From Treponema medium (GTDB taxonomy: Bacteria; Spirochaetota; Spirochaetia; Treponematales; Treponemataceae): a stretch of 64,000 nt of DNA. A program made the position numbers and the translations under genes. Location of the stretch: contig NZ_CP031393.1 of the NCBI RefSeq assembly GCF_017161265.1, positions 124,001 through 188,000 of the forward strand, written 5' to 3'. Shown piece after piece: positions 15,099 to 24,393 of the stretch. The notes under the pieces are model-generated. The model saw only the letters and a program-made list of their open reading frames with translations. It did not search any database and was not told the DNA's origin. Every line of letters starts with the position of its first letter. Position 1 is the stretch's first letter.

Positions 15099-16448
15099 AT
15101 GGTTATTTTGACATTGAACTGCGGCAGTTCTTCGGTAAAGTATCAGGTGTATGATTGGGACAATAAGAGTGTCCTCGCATCGGGTGTTGTAGAGCGGGTA
15201 ACCCAGCCCGGCAGCGTTATTACCCACGAGGCAAAGGGAAAAGACAAATATGTGCTGGAAAGCCCCTGCCCCACCCATACCCATGCGGTTGAGCTTATCA
15301 TTAAAACACTGACGGATTCGTCCGTAGGTGTTATCACCGACATGAATGTGATTAAAGCTGTCGGCCACCGCGTAACCCACGGCGGAGATAAGTTTATCAA
15401 ATCGGTTATCGTAACCCCCGAAATTCTCAACACGTTCCGCGAAGTGCAGGATTTAGGGCCGCTGCACAATCCCGCCAATATTATGGGTATCGAGGCTGCT
15501 CAGAAAGTACTGCCGAATGTTCCGCACTGTGCGGTTATCGACACGGCGTGGCATCAGACTATGCCCGAAACAAGCTTTATGTATGCCATCCCCCACGAAT
15601 GGTACGAAAAATATTCCGCCCGCCGTTACGGCTTCCACGGCACCAGCTTCCTCTACACGGCAAAGCGGGCAGCCGTCATCCTCGGAAAAAAGCCGGAGGA
15701 TACCAATATCGTCATCGCCCATATCGGGAACGGCGCTTCGATGTGCTGCGTTAAGCAGGGCAAGTGTTTCGATACCTCGATGGGACTAACCCCCTTGGAA
15801 GGCTTGGTTATGGGTACCCGCTCCGGCGACTGCGACCCTGCCCTCCCTTTCTATATTATGCGGAAAACTGGCATGACACCGGCGGAAATGGATACCGCCT
15901 TGAACAAGAAATCAGGCTTGCTCGGCGTTACCGGACAATATGTTGACCGCCGCGATGTTTCTAAGGCAATGGAAGAAGGCGATAAACGGGCACGGCTCGC
16001 CTTTAATATGGAAGTATATCGCTTGCAAAAATACTTCGGCGCCTATATCGCCGCGCTTGGTCAAAAACCGGATGCAATCGTCTTCACCGCCGGCGTTGGA
16101 GAATTCGGCTTCGACACCCGGCTCGCCGTCTGCGAAGGCTTAACCCATCTCGGTATCAAGATTGATCCCAATAAGAATGCGCTTGCCCGCACCCGCAACG
16201 CGGAAACCTGCATCAGCGCTGATGACTCGCCGGTAAAGATATTCGTTATCCCCACCGACGAAGAGCTCGTTATGACGGAAGACGCGTATGCATTGATGAA
16301 GGGAACCTACGACGTGCATACCAAGTTCACCTATTCATTCCAATCGCCCGACTATGTCAACAAGGCTCGTGCGGAAGGCTTAAAAAAAGACCTTGAAAAA
16401 AAACCGGAGCTTGCAAACATCGTCGTAAAGATTCCCGGCGCACGGTAA
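15099..16448 (+). CDS. ackA: Acetate kinase
   Basis: Converts acetyl phosphate and ADP to acetate and ATP, the substrate-level ATP step of fermentation. Motifs: [64 protein letters not shown] and [12 protein letters not shown] 15099 has AGGAG 5 nt upstream; the longer frame from 15027 adds residues with no family match. At 449 residues it is about 50 longer than most acetate kinases, the extra being a C-terminal tail ([19 protein letters not shown] onward). A terminator follows. The gene is transcribed alone from a consensus promoter just beyond the integron array. Confidence 0.95.
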   Translation: MVILTLNCGSSSVKYQVYDWDNKSVLASGVVERVTQPGSVITHEAKGKDKYVLESPCPTHTHAVELIIKTLTDSSVGVITDMNVIKAVGHRVTHGGDKFIKSVIVTPEILNTFREVQDLGPLHNPANIMGIEAAQKVLPNVPHCAVIDTAWHQTMPETSFMYAIPHEWYEKYSARRYGFHGTSFLYTAKRAAVILGKKPEDTNIVIAHIGNGASMCCVKQGKCFDTSMGLTPLEGLVMGTRSGDCDPALPFYIMRKTGMTPAEMDTALNKKSGLLGVTGQYVDRRDVSKAMEEGDKRARLAFNMEVYRLQKYFGAYIAALGQKPDAIVFTAGVGEFGFDTRLAVCEGLTHLGIKIDPNKNALARTRNAETCISADDSPVKIFVIPTDEELVMTEDAYALMKGTYDVHTKFTYSFQSPDYVNKARAEGLKKDLEKKPELANIVVKIPGAR

Positions 16449-16455
16449 AAAATGT

Positions 16456-16500
16456 ACCGCGCTTTTCCGCCCTATGGCGCAAAAGCGCGAGCAATTTTTA
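16456..16500 (+). terminator. Terminator after ackA
   Basis: A stem of GCGCTTTT, CCGCC and GGCG, AAAAGCGC encloses CTAT, then a short T-rich stretch follows. It lies about 10 bp past the stop. Confidence 0.6.
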
Positions 16501-16507
16501 TTTCAGA

Positions 16508-16655
16508 AAAAGCCAGCCGCATCAGACAAGTGGATAAACAGCGCAAAATAAGTGAGGCTAGGCGACCATTTGAGCCGCAATGCGGCGAAATTCTGGTTGA
16601 ATAGCCTCACTTATTTTGCGGAGATACACACAGCAGCCTGATACGGTTGGCTTTT
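16508..16655 (+). repeat. Nested palindrome family P, copy 1
   Basis: Outer arms 16508-16525 and 16638-16655 (AAAAGCCAGCCGCATCAG against CTGATACGGTTGGCTTTT, two imperfect pairs). Inner arms 16542-16560 and 16602-16620 are a perfect 19-bp pair (CGCAAAATAAGTGAGGCTA). The core has ACCATTTGA, a GCCGC/GCGGC hairpin and TTCTGGTT. Confidence 0.85.
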
Positions 16656-16665
16656 GGAGGTTTGT

Positions 16666-17223
16666 ATGTACATAAAAAAACTAATAGGCACCCAATGCTA
16701 TCTTTCGCCGCTTAACCTTGAAGATGCCGAACAGTATGCCGTTTGGCTGAACGATATGGAAATTCTCGAAAATCTAACATTGATGACATCGGTTGTTACC
16801 GTCGACAGCGAAAGAGAATTCCTAAAAACACTTGCGCAAGCTCACAATTATGGCATCATCGACATTAAAACCGATCAATTAATCGGCAATATAGGCTTTA
16901 AAGACATCGATCAGCTCCATCGGACAACAGAAATCGGCATCTTCATCGGCAATAAGAGCTATTGGGATAAGGGATACGGGCAAGAAGCCTTATCGCTATT
17001 GCTGGATTATGCTTTCAAAAAGCTCAACCTGCATACTATTCTGTTACGAGTCTATGACTTTAATCAGCGGGCGATCGCGTGCTACGGAAAAGTCGGCTTC
17101 AAAAAAATCGGCGAAATCCGCGACGGTTTCATCAGAAATATGGAGTATCACAACATCATTATGATGGACATCCTGCCGGCAGATTTTTACGACGTAAATC
17201 CTCAATATAAAATTGAAAAATAA
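16666..17223 (+). CDS. GNAT-family N-acetyltransferase
   Basis: A 185-residue RimJ/RimL-like acetyltransferase using acetyl-CoA. The acetyl-CoA-binding motif is visible as NKSYWDKGYGQEALSLLLDY, followed by LNLHTILLRVYDFNQRAIAC and KVGFKKIGEIRDG, typical of RimJ/RimL-related proteins. ATG 16666 follows GGAGG (16656-16660); an in-frame TTG at 16654 precedes the SD. The substrate cannot be told from sequence. It is a single gene between a P repeat and the serS leader. Confidence 0.85.
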   Translation: MYIKKLIGTQCYLSPLNLEDAEQYAVWLNDMEILENLTLMTSVVTVDSEREFLKTLAQAHNYGIIDIKTDQLIGNIGFKDIDQLHRTTEIGIFIGNKSYWDKGYGQEALSLLLDYAFKKLNLHTILLRVYDFNQRAIACYGKVGFKKIGEIRDGFIRNMEYHNIIMMDILPADFYDVNPQYKIEK

Positions 17224-17419
17224 GAAAACGCTTGCATAAAGTGCCGGAACTTCATAGAATACCGGAGTAACTTCAGCAGCCGCAATAAGGCTGCCTCGTT
17301 ATCCGTCGAGTTTCGGCAGAGCCGAAACATCGCTTATTAAACATGTGCGCTTTCCGCGCACTAATTCAACAGTTTCCAAAATGCACATTTTATTCAACTG
17401 TTGAATTTTAAGGAATGCT
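17224..17419 (+). other. Hairpin cluster upstream of serS
   Basis: Four small inverted repeats in a row: GCAGCC/GGCTGC near 17276, GTTTCGGC/GCCGAAAC (17310-17328), GTGCGC/GCGCAC near 17344 and TTCAACAGT/ACTGTTGAA near 17366-17406. The second repeats the unit at 3953-3980. No recognised riboswitch or T-box features. Confidence 0.55.
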
Positions 17420-18694
17420 ATGCTTGACTATCGATTTATCAAAAATAATTTGGAAGCGGTTAAACAGAATATTATTAACCGCGCTATGCATGCCGATGCG
17501 GAGGCTGCCGTCCGCCTCTTTGATGAACGGACTGAAATGGTAACTGCGCTGCAAGGGCTTCAGGCAAAACGGAATGAAAACTCCCTTGCGATGAAAAAAG
17601 CAAAGGATGCCACAGAACGCAATGCGCTCATCGAAACGGGCAAGGCGATTAAAGCCGAAATTGCCGCTGCCGAAGCAGCTTTAAAAGAAAAAGAAGCGGC
17701 GCTTGATGCAGCGATGATGCAGATTCCGAACATGGCGCATCCCGATGCTCCCGTCGGTAAGGAAGATACGGAAAACTGCGAGGTAAAGCAGGTCGGCACC
17801 GTTCCTCAGTTCGATTTTGAACCGAAAGATCACGTGCAGCTGGCGGAAGAACTTGACTTAATCGATTTTGATGCTGCAACAAAGGTTTCCGGTGTAAAAT
17901 TCTACTATCTTAAAAACGAAGCAGTGTTCTTAGAACAGGCGCTGGTGCTGTACGGCCTGAATATTTTGCGCAAGCACGGATTTACACCGTTTATTACCCC
18001 TGACGTTGCGAAAGAAGAAATCCTCCGCGGTATCGGTTTTAATCCGCGCGGAAGCGAATCGAATGTCTATACTATAGAAGACGAAGGCACCTGCCTTGTT
18101 GCCACAGCGGAAATTACGCTCGGCGGCTACCACGCAGACGAAATCCTTGAAAAAGCAAAACTTCCGTTGATGTATTGCGGTCTTTCGCATTGTTTCCGGC
18201 GTGAGGCGGGAGCAGCAGGTCAGTTCTCGAAGGGATTGTATCGTGTACATCAATTTACCAAGCTGGAGATGTTCGTATACTGCACCCCCGAAGAATCCGA
18301 TGCCATCCACGAAAAACTCCGCCTTATCGAAGAAGAAATCTTTACCGGTTTAGGCATTGCGTTCCGTGTTGTCGATACCTGTACCGGAGACCTCGGCGCT
18401 CCCGCCTACCGTAAATGGGACTTGGAAGCATGGATGCCCGGGCGCAATGGCGGAGAATGGGGTGAGGTTACCTCTACATCGAACTGCACCGACTATCAGG
18501 CACGCCGCCTCAATGTACGGTTTAAAGACGACGACGGAAAAAACAAGTACGTCCACATGCTAAACGGTACTGCGATTGCGGTGTCCCGCGCGCTTGTCGC
18601 TATTATCGAAAACTATCAGCAGAAAGATGGCAGCATCAAAATACCTGAAGCATTGGTACCCTACTGCGGATTTGATGTCATCAAAAAGAAATAA
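17420..18694 (+). CDS. serS: Seryl-tRNA synthetase
   Basis: Class II synthetase charging tRNA-Ser and, with SelA, the first step for tRNA-Sec. The N-terminal coiled-coil tRNA arm spans about residues 30-105 (ALQGLQAKRNENSLAMKKAK and the Ala/Glu-rich helix after it). The catalytic core has the TAEI(T) substrate block, motif 2 CFRREAGAAGQFSKGLYRVH and motif 3 with LNGTAIAVSRALVAIIENYQ. At 424 residues it is of normal length. AAGGA precedes ATG 17420. It links functionally to the selenium cluster at the window start, though not physically. Confidence 0.96.
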   Translation: MLDYRFIKNNLEAVKQNIINRAMHADAEAAVRLFDERTEMVTALQGLQAKRNENSLAMKKAKDATERNALIETGKAIKAEIAAAEAALKEKEAALDAAMMQIPNMAHPDAPVGKEDTENCEVKQVGTVPQFDFEPKDHVQLAEELDLIDFDAATKVSGVKFYYLKNEAVFLEQALVLYGLNILRKHGFTPFITPDVAKEEILRGIGFNPRGSESNVYTIEDEGTCLVATAEITLGGYHADEILEKAKLPLMYCGLSHCFRREAGAAGQFSKGLYRVHQFTKLEMFVYCTPEESDAIHEKLRLIEEEIFTGLGIAFRVVDTCTGDLGAPAYRKWDLEAWMPGRNGGEWGEVTSTSNCTDYQARRLNVRFKDDDGKNKYVHMLNGTAIAVSRALVAIIENYQQKDGSIKIPEALVPYCGFDVIKKK

Positions 18695-18697
18695 TAC

Positions 18698-18726
18698 TTG
18701 CACAAGCCTTCAATTATTTATATAAT
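18698..18726 (+). promoter_or_regulatory. Promoter of secG
   Basis: TTGCAC (18698-18703) and TATAAT (18721-18726), 17 bp apart, immediately after serS and 32 bp before the secG ATG. Confidence 0.75.
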
Positions 18727-18758
18727 AGAGGGCAATTTACTAAATTTCTGGAGTATTT

Positions 18759-19157
18759 ATGAGCGGAATAAGTATCGCATTATTAGTGTTTTTTATTATA
18801 GTTGCATTTTTGATTGTCGGACTGGTGTTATTGCAGAATGAAGAAGGAGACAGTTTAGGAGGTCTTTTCTCAGGCGGATCAAATTCCGCATTTGGCTCGC
18901 GTTCCGGCAACATATTGACAAGAGCAACATATACACTGATAACGCTCTTTTTTGTCGTTACGTTCTTTCTTGCATGGTTAAACAAGAGTCCGGGGGATTC
19001 CGGTTTACAGCAGGATGCTCAAATACAGCAGGCAGAAACGGCAACAGAATGGTGGAAAGAGGCATCATCCGATGCTAATGGAACCGGCAATATTGAGGAT
19101 ACCGAAACGGCTCCTCAATCTTCCGAAGGAACAGCTGCCGAAAACACATCTCATTAA
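18759..19157 (+). CDS. secG: Preprotein translocase subunit SecG
   Basis: Small membrane subunit of SecYEG. Two transmembrane helices (about residues 5-27 and 56-75) flank the conserved LLQNEEGDSLGGLFSGGSNS loop with FGSRSGN. The C-terminal tail (about 76-132) is longer than in most SecG and rich in Gln, Glu, Thr and Ser. GGAG upstream supports ATG 18759, and a consensus promoter lies between serS and this gene. Confidence 0.9.
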   Translation: MSGISIALLVFFIIVAFLIVGLVLLQNEEGDSLGGLFSGGSNSAFGSRSGNILTRATYTLITLFFVVTFFLAWLNKSPGDSGLQQDAQIQQAETATEWWKEASSDANGTGNIEDTETAPQSSEGTAAENTSH

Positions 19158-19237
19158 GCAATGTTCTCATATTTAATAACTGTTTCTTGAAATATGTATT
19201 CCAATAAGTTGCAACGAGATGAATATAGTGCCATCTC

Positions 19238-22200
19238 ATGTTAGGATTGTTCCTCTGTAAAAGGAGCGTGCGAGTAGGCGTGAAACATTTTATTACATTC
19301 GTTAGCATACTTTTTTTAATGGCCGGCTTAGTATTTTGTACGGACTTGGCGCCGCTTTCATTTTATACCGAACCGGCTTTATTCCCCTTTAATGCAGTTG
19401 TCGGTGTTGCAGAAGACAGTCAAGATTGTCTGTATTTTGCTACCCGTTCGGGACTCATTAAGTATAACGGAATTACTTGCGAAAAATACGAACACATTCC
19501 CTTTGATAATACCACCATGCGCTCAAGTCACATTCAAACCATGTATATGGATACTGATGATGTACTCTGGCTTGGTACATATAGCGGATTAGAGCGTTTC
19601 GATATCAAAAGCGGAACACTCAAACATTTTCCTGTCAGCGATGATGTAATTACAGCGATTTTCCGCGATTCAAAACGGCAGCTATGGGTGGGGACAATCA
19701 ACGGATTATACTTTTGCCGCGACGGAAACTGTAAAAACTTTATACCTTTTAATAACCATCAATATGATTCCTTTATCGGGAATAATACCATTAGGTCAAT
19801 CAGCGAAGACTCTCGCGGCGTCGTCTATGCCTCAACATATAACGGAGTATGGCAATATAACGAATCGGAAGGGGCTTTTGAACCGTGCAGCTTAATACCG
19901 GAAGGATGCCCCGGAAAAAGCGGTGTTGTGTATCACTTTATAGAAGACACCGATGGTGTGTACTGGCTTTCCGTCTGGGGTGTTGGGCTTGTCCGGATTA
20001 CGCCCAGCGACAACAGCTATGAAGTATATTCGTTGCCGGATGCACGGATATATGCACTCTATAATAATTTTATTACCAACAAGTACATTGCAGCAGGAAC
20101 ATGGGGCGGCGGCATGTATATCATCAACAAAAGAACAAAAGAAGTAACCCCATATAAAGAAAATCCGAATCTGGTAGGATCGCTAACCAATAATGTCGTA
20201 TATTCATTCTTTATAAATAAATATAATATGCTGTTTGTCGGAACGGCGGATGCACTCAATATAGCGGATCTAAATCGCCTTTCGGGTGATATTGCAGTAC
20301 CGCTGCATGCCGATGCTGTCGCAAATCAAAAAAAATTATCGCATCTTGATGACAGTATTTCCTGCTTAACATCCAGTAATAGCTATATCTGGGCAGCCTC
20401 CAATAATATCCTCGTTCGATACAGTTTTTATCAGTGGCAAGCGGAAGAGTTCCCGTTCATAGTAGATAAAAATCAAGTGAACGGTGCACTCATTTATTCT
20501 ATCAGTGCTATCAGCGATACGGAAGCTTGGGTCGGTACCAACAAAGGGCTGTTTTTCTTTGATTCAACCACTGCTTCATTTATACCTGTTTCATTATATA
20601 ACAACCGGATATCCGATACTTCAAGTTTTTTGGTACGGTCTATCTATCAAGATTCAGATAATACCCTCTGGATAGGCACGTATGGCGCAGGGCTTATCCA
20701 TTTTTCTCCCAAAAACGGTATTCTAGCACAGTACCGCCATTCCGACGCCCCGCGTTCGTTAAGTAATGACATTATCTTTTTTATCAATCGAGACAGTCGC
20801 GGTATGTTGTGGATCGGTACAAACAAAGGCTTATGCCGGTACGTCCCCGAAACACAGGATTTTATTTCGTATTTATATGATGTAAATAAACCGACCGGCA
20901 TTTCCGCCAACCGTGTCGATTCTTTTTGTGAAGATTCAAAGGGATATCTATGGTTCGGTACAAACGATGGCGGTATCTGCCGGTTTGACCCAAAAACAGA
21001 ACTCTTCCGTACCTATACAAAGGATATCGGGCTTTCCTCCAATCAGATTATCGGTATAACTGATGCAGATGACGGCTTTTTATGGATAGCAGGGCTCAAA
21101 TATTTAAATTTATTCGATGTAGCACATCAAACGGCTCAAGCATATAATATCGCTAACATACGCCAATACGGTTATTTTTCCTGTCCCCCCATCGCTTTAA
21201 AAAATAAAGGGATATTTTTCTTTGGTACCGATAAAGGAATATTAAAAATCTCTGAAGCAAAACTCTATGCATCCCGTCTCAAATTTGTACCTATTAAAAT
21301 ACGGACACTTATGGCAAACGGACAATCGATTAATTTCTATACAAAAAAACAGTCGATCATTTTCGACTACAAAACGAATGATATTAAATTTTCATTTGCA
21401 GCCCCCTACTCTTCCCGGAGCAAGAAGCCGGTTTATGCATATAAATTAACCGGTATTGATAAAGATTGGATCGTTTCATCCGACCAAAATTATGTACAAT
21501 ATACACATCTTCCCCCCGGATCGTATACGTTCTCAGTGAAAAATGCAGCGGATGAATGGAATCCCGTATACGACAGTATCTCGTTCACCATACGGCAAAG
21601 TTTTCTCATCTCGCCCATTATGATTTGGTTTTATATAGTAATAGCATCCATTATTATTTTCTTAATCTACAAGATTCATAAGCTATATTGGCTGCAGCGG
21701 TATGCAGACCTTCTTGAAGAAAAACAACTGGTACTGATACAAGACAACTTTACCCTTAAAGAGCTTTCCTTACTCGACCACTTAACAGGAATAGGCAACC
21801 GCCGGTATATTGATATGATCGGCTTAAAGATATGGCAAATGGCAGTAGAGCATCATGTTTCGATGGCGGTTATGATGTTTGATATCGATTTATTTAAAAA
21901 TTATAACGACTGCTTTGGCCATCAGGCAGGCGATGAACTATTGCGTTTAATCGGATCGGATTTAAAAAAACGCATTCGAATGGAAACAGACTTAATAGGT
22001 CGATACGGTGGTGAAGAGTTTTTAATTGTATTGTACAATTTACTTCCCGAAAAAGCGATGCATATTGCGGAAGGAATCCGAAAAACAGTGGAAACGATGC
22101 ATGAGCGGCACCCAAAAGAAATGGTAGGACAAACGACCATCAGCATCGGAGTTTTTGCGGGAGAACCTACCGAAAAAGATACTTTTGAACAAATGATCCA

Positions 22201-22297
22201 TAAAGCGGACTGTGCGCTCTACCGTGCAAAACAAACGGGAAGAAATAAAGTTGTATTTTATGACACAACGATGGATCAAATCAACAACTGTCACTGA
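19238..22297 (+). CDS. Propeller sensor with Y_Y_Y and GGDEF domains (diguanylate cyclase)
   Basis: A large membrane sensor likely producing c-di-GMP. After a signal-like N-terminus come two-component-regulator propeller repeats (about residues 50-690; recurring LWLGTYSGL, LWVGTINGL, LWIGTNKGL, LWFGTNDGG), a Y_Y_Y domain (about 705-780, YKLTGIDKDWIVSSDQNYVQ), one transmembrane helix (about 790-815), and a GGDEF domain with DHLTGIGNRRYID, FDIDLFKNYND and the active-site GGEEF. No histidine kinase domain is present, unlike the common hybrid architecture. ATG 19238 lacks a clear SD; GTG 19280 after AAGGAG (19261) would give a textbook signal peptide and may be the true start. Confidence 0.9.
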   Translation: MLGLFLCKRSVRVGVKHFITFVSILFLMAGLVFCTDLAPLSFYTEPALFPFNAVVGVAEDSQDCLYFATRSGLIKYNGITCEKYEHIPFDNTTMRSSHIQTMYMDTDDVLWLGTYSGLERFDIKSGTLKHFPVSDDVITAIFRDSKRQLWVGTINGLYFCRDGNCKNFIPFNNHQYDSFIGNNTIRSISEDSRGVVYASTYNGVWQYNESEGAFEPCSLIPEGCPGKSGVVYHFIEDTDGVYWLSVWGVGLVRITPSDNSYEVYSLPDARIYALYNNFITNKYIAAGTWGGGMYIINKRTKEVTPYKENPNLVGSLTNNVVYSFFINKYNMLFVGTADALNIADLNRLSGDIAVPLHADAVANQKKLSHLDDSISCLTSSNSYIWAASNNILVRYSFYQWQAEEFPFIVDKNQVNGALIYSISAISDTEAWVGTNKGLFFFDSTTASFIPVSLYNNRISDTSSFLVRSIYQDSDNTLWIGTYGAGLIHFSPKNGILAQYRHSDAPRSLSNDIIFFINRDSRGMLWIGTNKGLCRYVPETQDFISYLYDVNKPTGISANRVDSFCEDSKGYLWFGTNDGGICRFDPKTELFRTYTKDIGLSSNQIIGITDADDGFLWIAGLKYLNLFDVAHQTAQAYNIANIRQYGYFSCPPIALKNKGIFFFGTDKGILKISEAKLYASRLKFVPIKIRTLMANGQSINFYTKKQSIIFDYKTNDIKFSFAAPYSSRSKKPVYAYKLTGIDKDWIVSSDQNYVQYTHLPPGSYTFSVKNAADEWNPVYDSISFTIRQSFLISPIMIWFYIVIASIIIFLIYKIHKLYWLQRYADLLEEKQLVLIQDNFTLKELSLLDHLTGIGNRRYIDMIGLKIWQMAVEHHVSMAVMMFDIDLFKNYNDCFGHQAGDELLRLIGSDLKKRIRMETDLIGRYGGEEFLIVLYNLLPEKAMHIAEGIRKTVETMHERHPKEMVGQTTISIGVFAGEPTEKDTFEQMIHKADCALYRAKQTGRNKVVFYDTTMDQINNCH

Positions 22298-22314
22298 TTA
22301 ACAAGGAGCAGCAC

Positions 22315-24378
22315 GTGCTTAACACTATGCGGAATATCGGCATTATGGCGCATATCGATGCCGGAAAAACAACAACAACCGAACGTATTCTTTTTTATAC
22401 CGGAAAAATTCACCGTATCGGAGAAATCGATGACGGAGCTGCGGCAATGGATTGGATGCAGCAAGAACAAGACCGGGGTATCACCATTCAGAGCGCTGCA
22501 ACGACAACCTATTGGCGTGATCATCAAATCAACATTATCGATACGCCCGGACACGTCGACTTTACCGCTGAGGTAGAACGCTCGCTGCGTGTACTCGACG
22601 GTGCAGTTGCCGTACTCTGTGCTGTAGGTTGGGTGCAACCGCAGACGGAAACAGTGTGGCGGCAGGCGGATCATTACAATGTACCGCGCATCTGTTTTGT
22701 GAACAAGATGGACAGAATCGGCGCCGATTTTTTTGCGGCGATGGAGGATGTCAAAGAGAAATTCGGCTGCACGGTAATGCCGCTTGAAATTCCTATCGGC
22801 AGTGCGGAAAGTTTTGAAGGTGTTATCGACCTGATTACAATGGAAGAAATCCGCTGGGATGCGGAAACCGAAGGTGAAAAATTTACCCGCAGCCCGCTTT
22901 CCGACCAATACCGTGCAGAGGCTGAAAAATACCGCGAAAAAATGCTGGATGTTGTTTCCGCCTACTCCGATACGATAACGGAGTTGATGCTTGAAGGAGA
23001 ACCCATTCCGACAGACTTGATCAAAAAAGAAATCCGTACCGCAGTACTCAAACGGCAGTATATTCCGTTTTTGTGCGGATCTTCGCGGCGCAATACCGGT
23101 ATTCAGCCGCTCATCGACGCAATCGTAGACTATCTCCCTGCCCCCGATGAAGTTGCGCCTGCCGAGGGAATTCAGCTGAAAAAAGGAACGCCTATTTCCG
23201 TTCCCTGCAAAAGCGACGGCGTGCCGCTCGGTTTGGTCTTTAAGATTCAATATGACAGGGAAGCGGGCGCACTTTGCTATGTCCGTATGTATTCGGGGAA
23301 AATAAAGGCAGGCGATCAGGTATATAACGTCGGCAAGAAAAAGCGTGAGCGGATCGGCCGTATCCTGCGAATGCACTCCAATAAATCCGAGCCGATGGAC
23401 AGCATAGAAGCGGGCGATATTGCCGTATTTGTCGGGCTCAAATTGGCGCAAACGGGCGACACGCTCGGCAGCGAGGGGATGCCGATACTCCTTGAATCTA
23501 TGCAGTTTCCCGAACCGGTTATCTCCGTAGCCATCGAGCCGAAAAGCCTTTCGGAAAGTGATAAACTCAAAGAAACACTCGCGATTTTGTCGCGGGAAGA
23601 CCCAACCTTTATAAGCCGTGAGGATGCGGAAACAGGACAGCTGATTATCTCCGGTATGGGGGAGCTACACTTGGACGTTCTTACAACCCGTATGCTGCAG
23701 GACTTTAAGGTGGAAGCCCGTATCGGTAAGCCGCAGGTAACCTATCGCGAATCCGTTACTCAAACGGCAGAACATACCGAACGATTCAGCAAGGTACTTG
23801 CCGGTAAAGAACAGACAGCGCAGCTTACGCTCCGTGTAGAACCGCTTGAACGAGGTTCGGGGAATAGCTTTAAGAACACGGTTAAGGTTTCCACGGGCGG
23901 TACTCCGCAGGCGCATTCCCTGCCTGAAGATATTATCGAGGCGGTGGAACACGCGATCCGCGGCGCCTTTAATTCGGGGATTCAATACGGCTATCCGTGC
24001 GTAGACATCGGCGTAACCCTCATCGATGCCGAATACGACGAGCTGACTGCGACAACCTTTGCGTTTGAGGCCGCCGCTGCGATGGGTTTTGACGAGGCGT
24101 GCCGAAAAGCCGCCCCCGAACTGCTTGAGCCGGTAATGAATGTTGATATACTCTGTCCTAAGGAATTTGTCGGAGATGCGATGAGCCAGATGACGCAGCG
24201 CGGCGGTATGGTACTCGGCATGGATTCGAAGCCGAATATCGATGTTGTTCATGCACAAGCGCCGATGGCGAAACTCTTCGGCTTTTCCACCGATTTACGC
24301 TCCGTTACGCAGGGCCGCGCCTCTTTTACAATGAGCTTTAGCCACTTTGAAATTAAAAAAGGCGGTCTCGGCAGCTAA
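22315..24378 (+). CDS. fusA: Elongation factor G
   Basis: Translational GTPase catalysing ribosomal translocation or recycling. Motifs: P-loop AHIDAGKTTTTERIL, switch I region QEQDRGITIQSAATT, DTPGHVDFTAEVERSLRVLD, and NKMDRIGADF for guanine binding. All EF-G domains are present over 687 residues. Spirochaetes carry two EF-G forms specialised for translocation and recycling; which this is cannot be settled here. The start is GTG 22315 with AAGGAG 6 nt upstream. It follows the GGDEF gene by 17 nt and converges on pfk, the stops being 15 bp apart. Confidence 0.92.
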   Translation: MLNTMRNIGIMAHIDAGKTTTTERILFYTGKIHRIGEIDDGAAAMDWMQQEQDRGITIQSAATTTYWRDHQINIIDTPGHVDFTAEVERSLRVLDGAVAVLCAVGWVQPQTETVWRQADHYNVPRICFVNKMDRIGADFFAAMEDVKEKFGCTVMPLEIPIGSAESFEGVIDLITMEEIRWDAETEGEKFTRSPLSDQYRAEAEKYREKMLDVVSAYSDTITELMLEGEPIPTDLIKKEIRTAVLKRQYIPFLCGSSRRNTGIQPLIDAIVDYLPAPDEVAPAEGIQLKKGTPISVPCKSDGVPLGLVFKIQYDREAGALCYVRMYSGKIKAGDQVYNVGKKKRERIGRILRMHSNKSEPMDSIEAGDIAVFVGLKLAQTGDTLGSEGMPILLESMQFPEPVISVAIEPKSLSESDKLKETLAILSREDPTFISREDAETGQLIISGMGELHLDVLTTRMLQDFKVEARIGKPQVTYRESVTQTAEHTERFSKVLAGKEQTAQLTLRVEPLERGSGNSFKNTVKVSTGGTPQAHSLPEDIIEAVEHAIRGAFNSGIQYGYPCVDIGVTLIDAEYDELTATTFAFEAAAAMGFDEACRKAAPELLEPVMNVDILCPKEFVGDAMSQMTQRGGMVLGMDSKPNIDVVHAQAPMAKLFGFSTDLRSVTQGRASFTMSFSHFEIKKGGLGS

Positions 24379-24393
24379 CCGGCTGCCGGTAAG

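Noticed and set aside
17224-17419. T-box or riboswitch upstream of serS
   Set aside because: Hairpins are present, but no T-box sequence or specifier-loop arrangement was seen; one of them is a dispersed repeat.
22291-23451. A 386-codon minus-strand ORF opposite fusA
   Set aside because: Antisense shadow of EF-G; low-quality composition with many His, Arg and Phe, and no family match.
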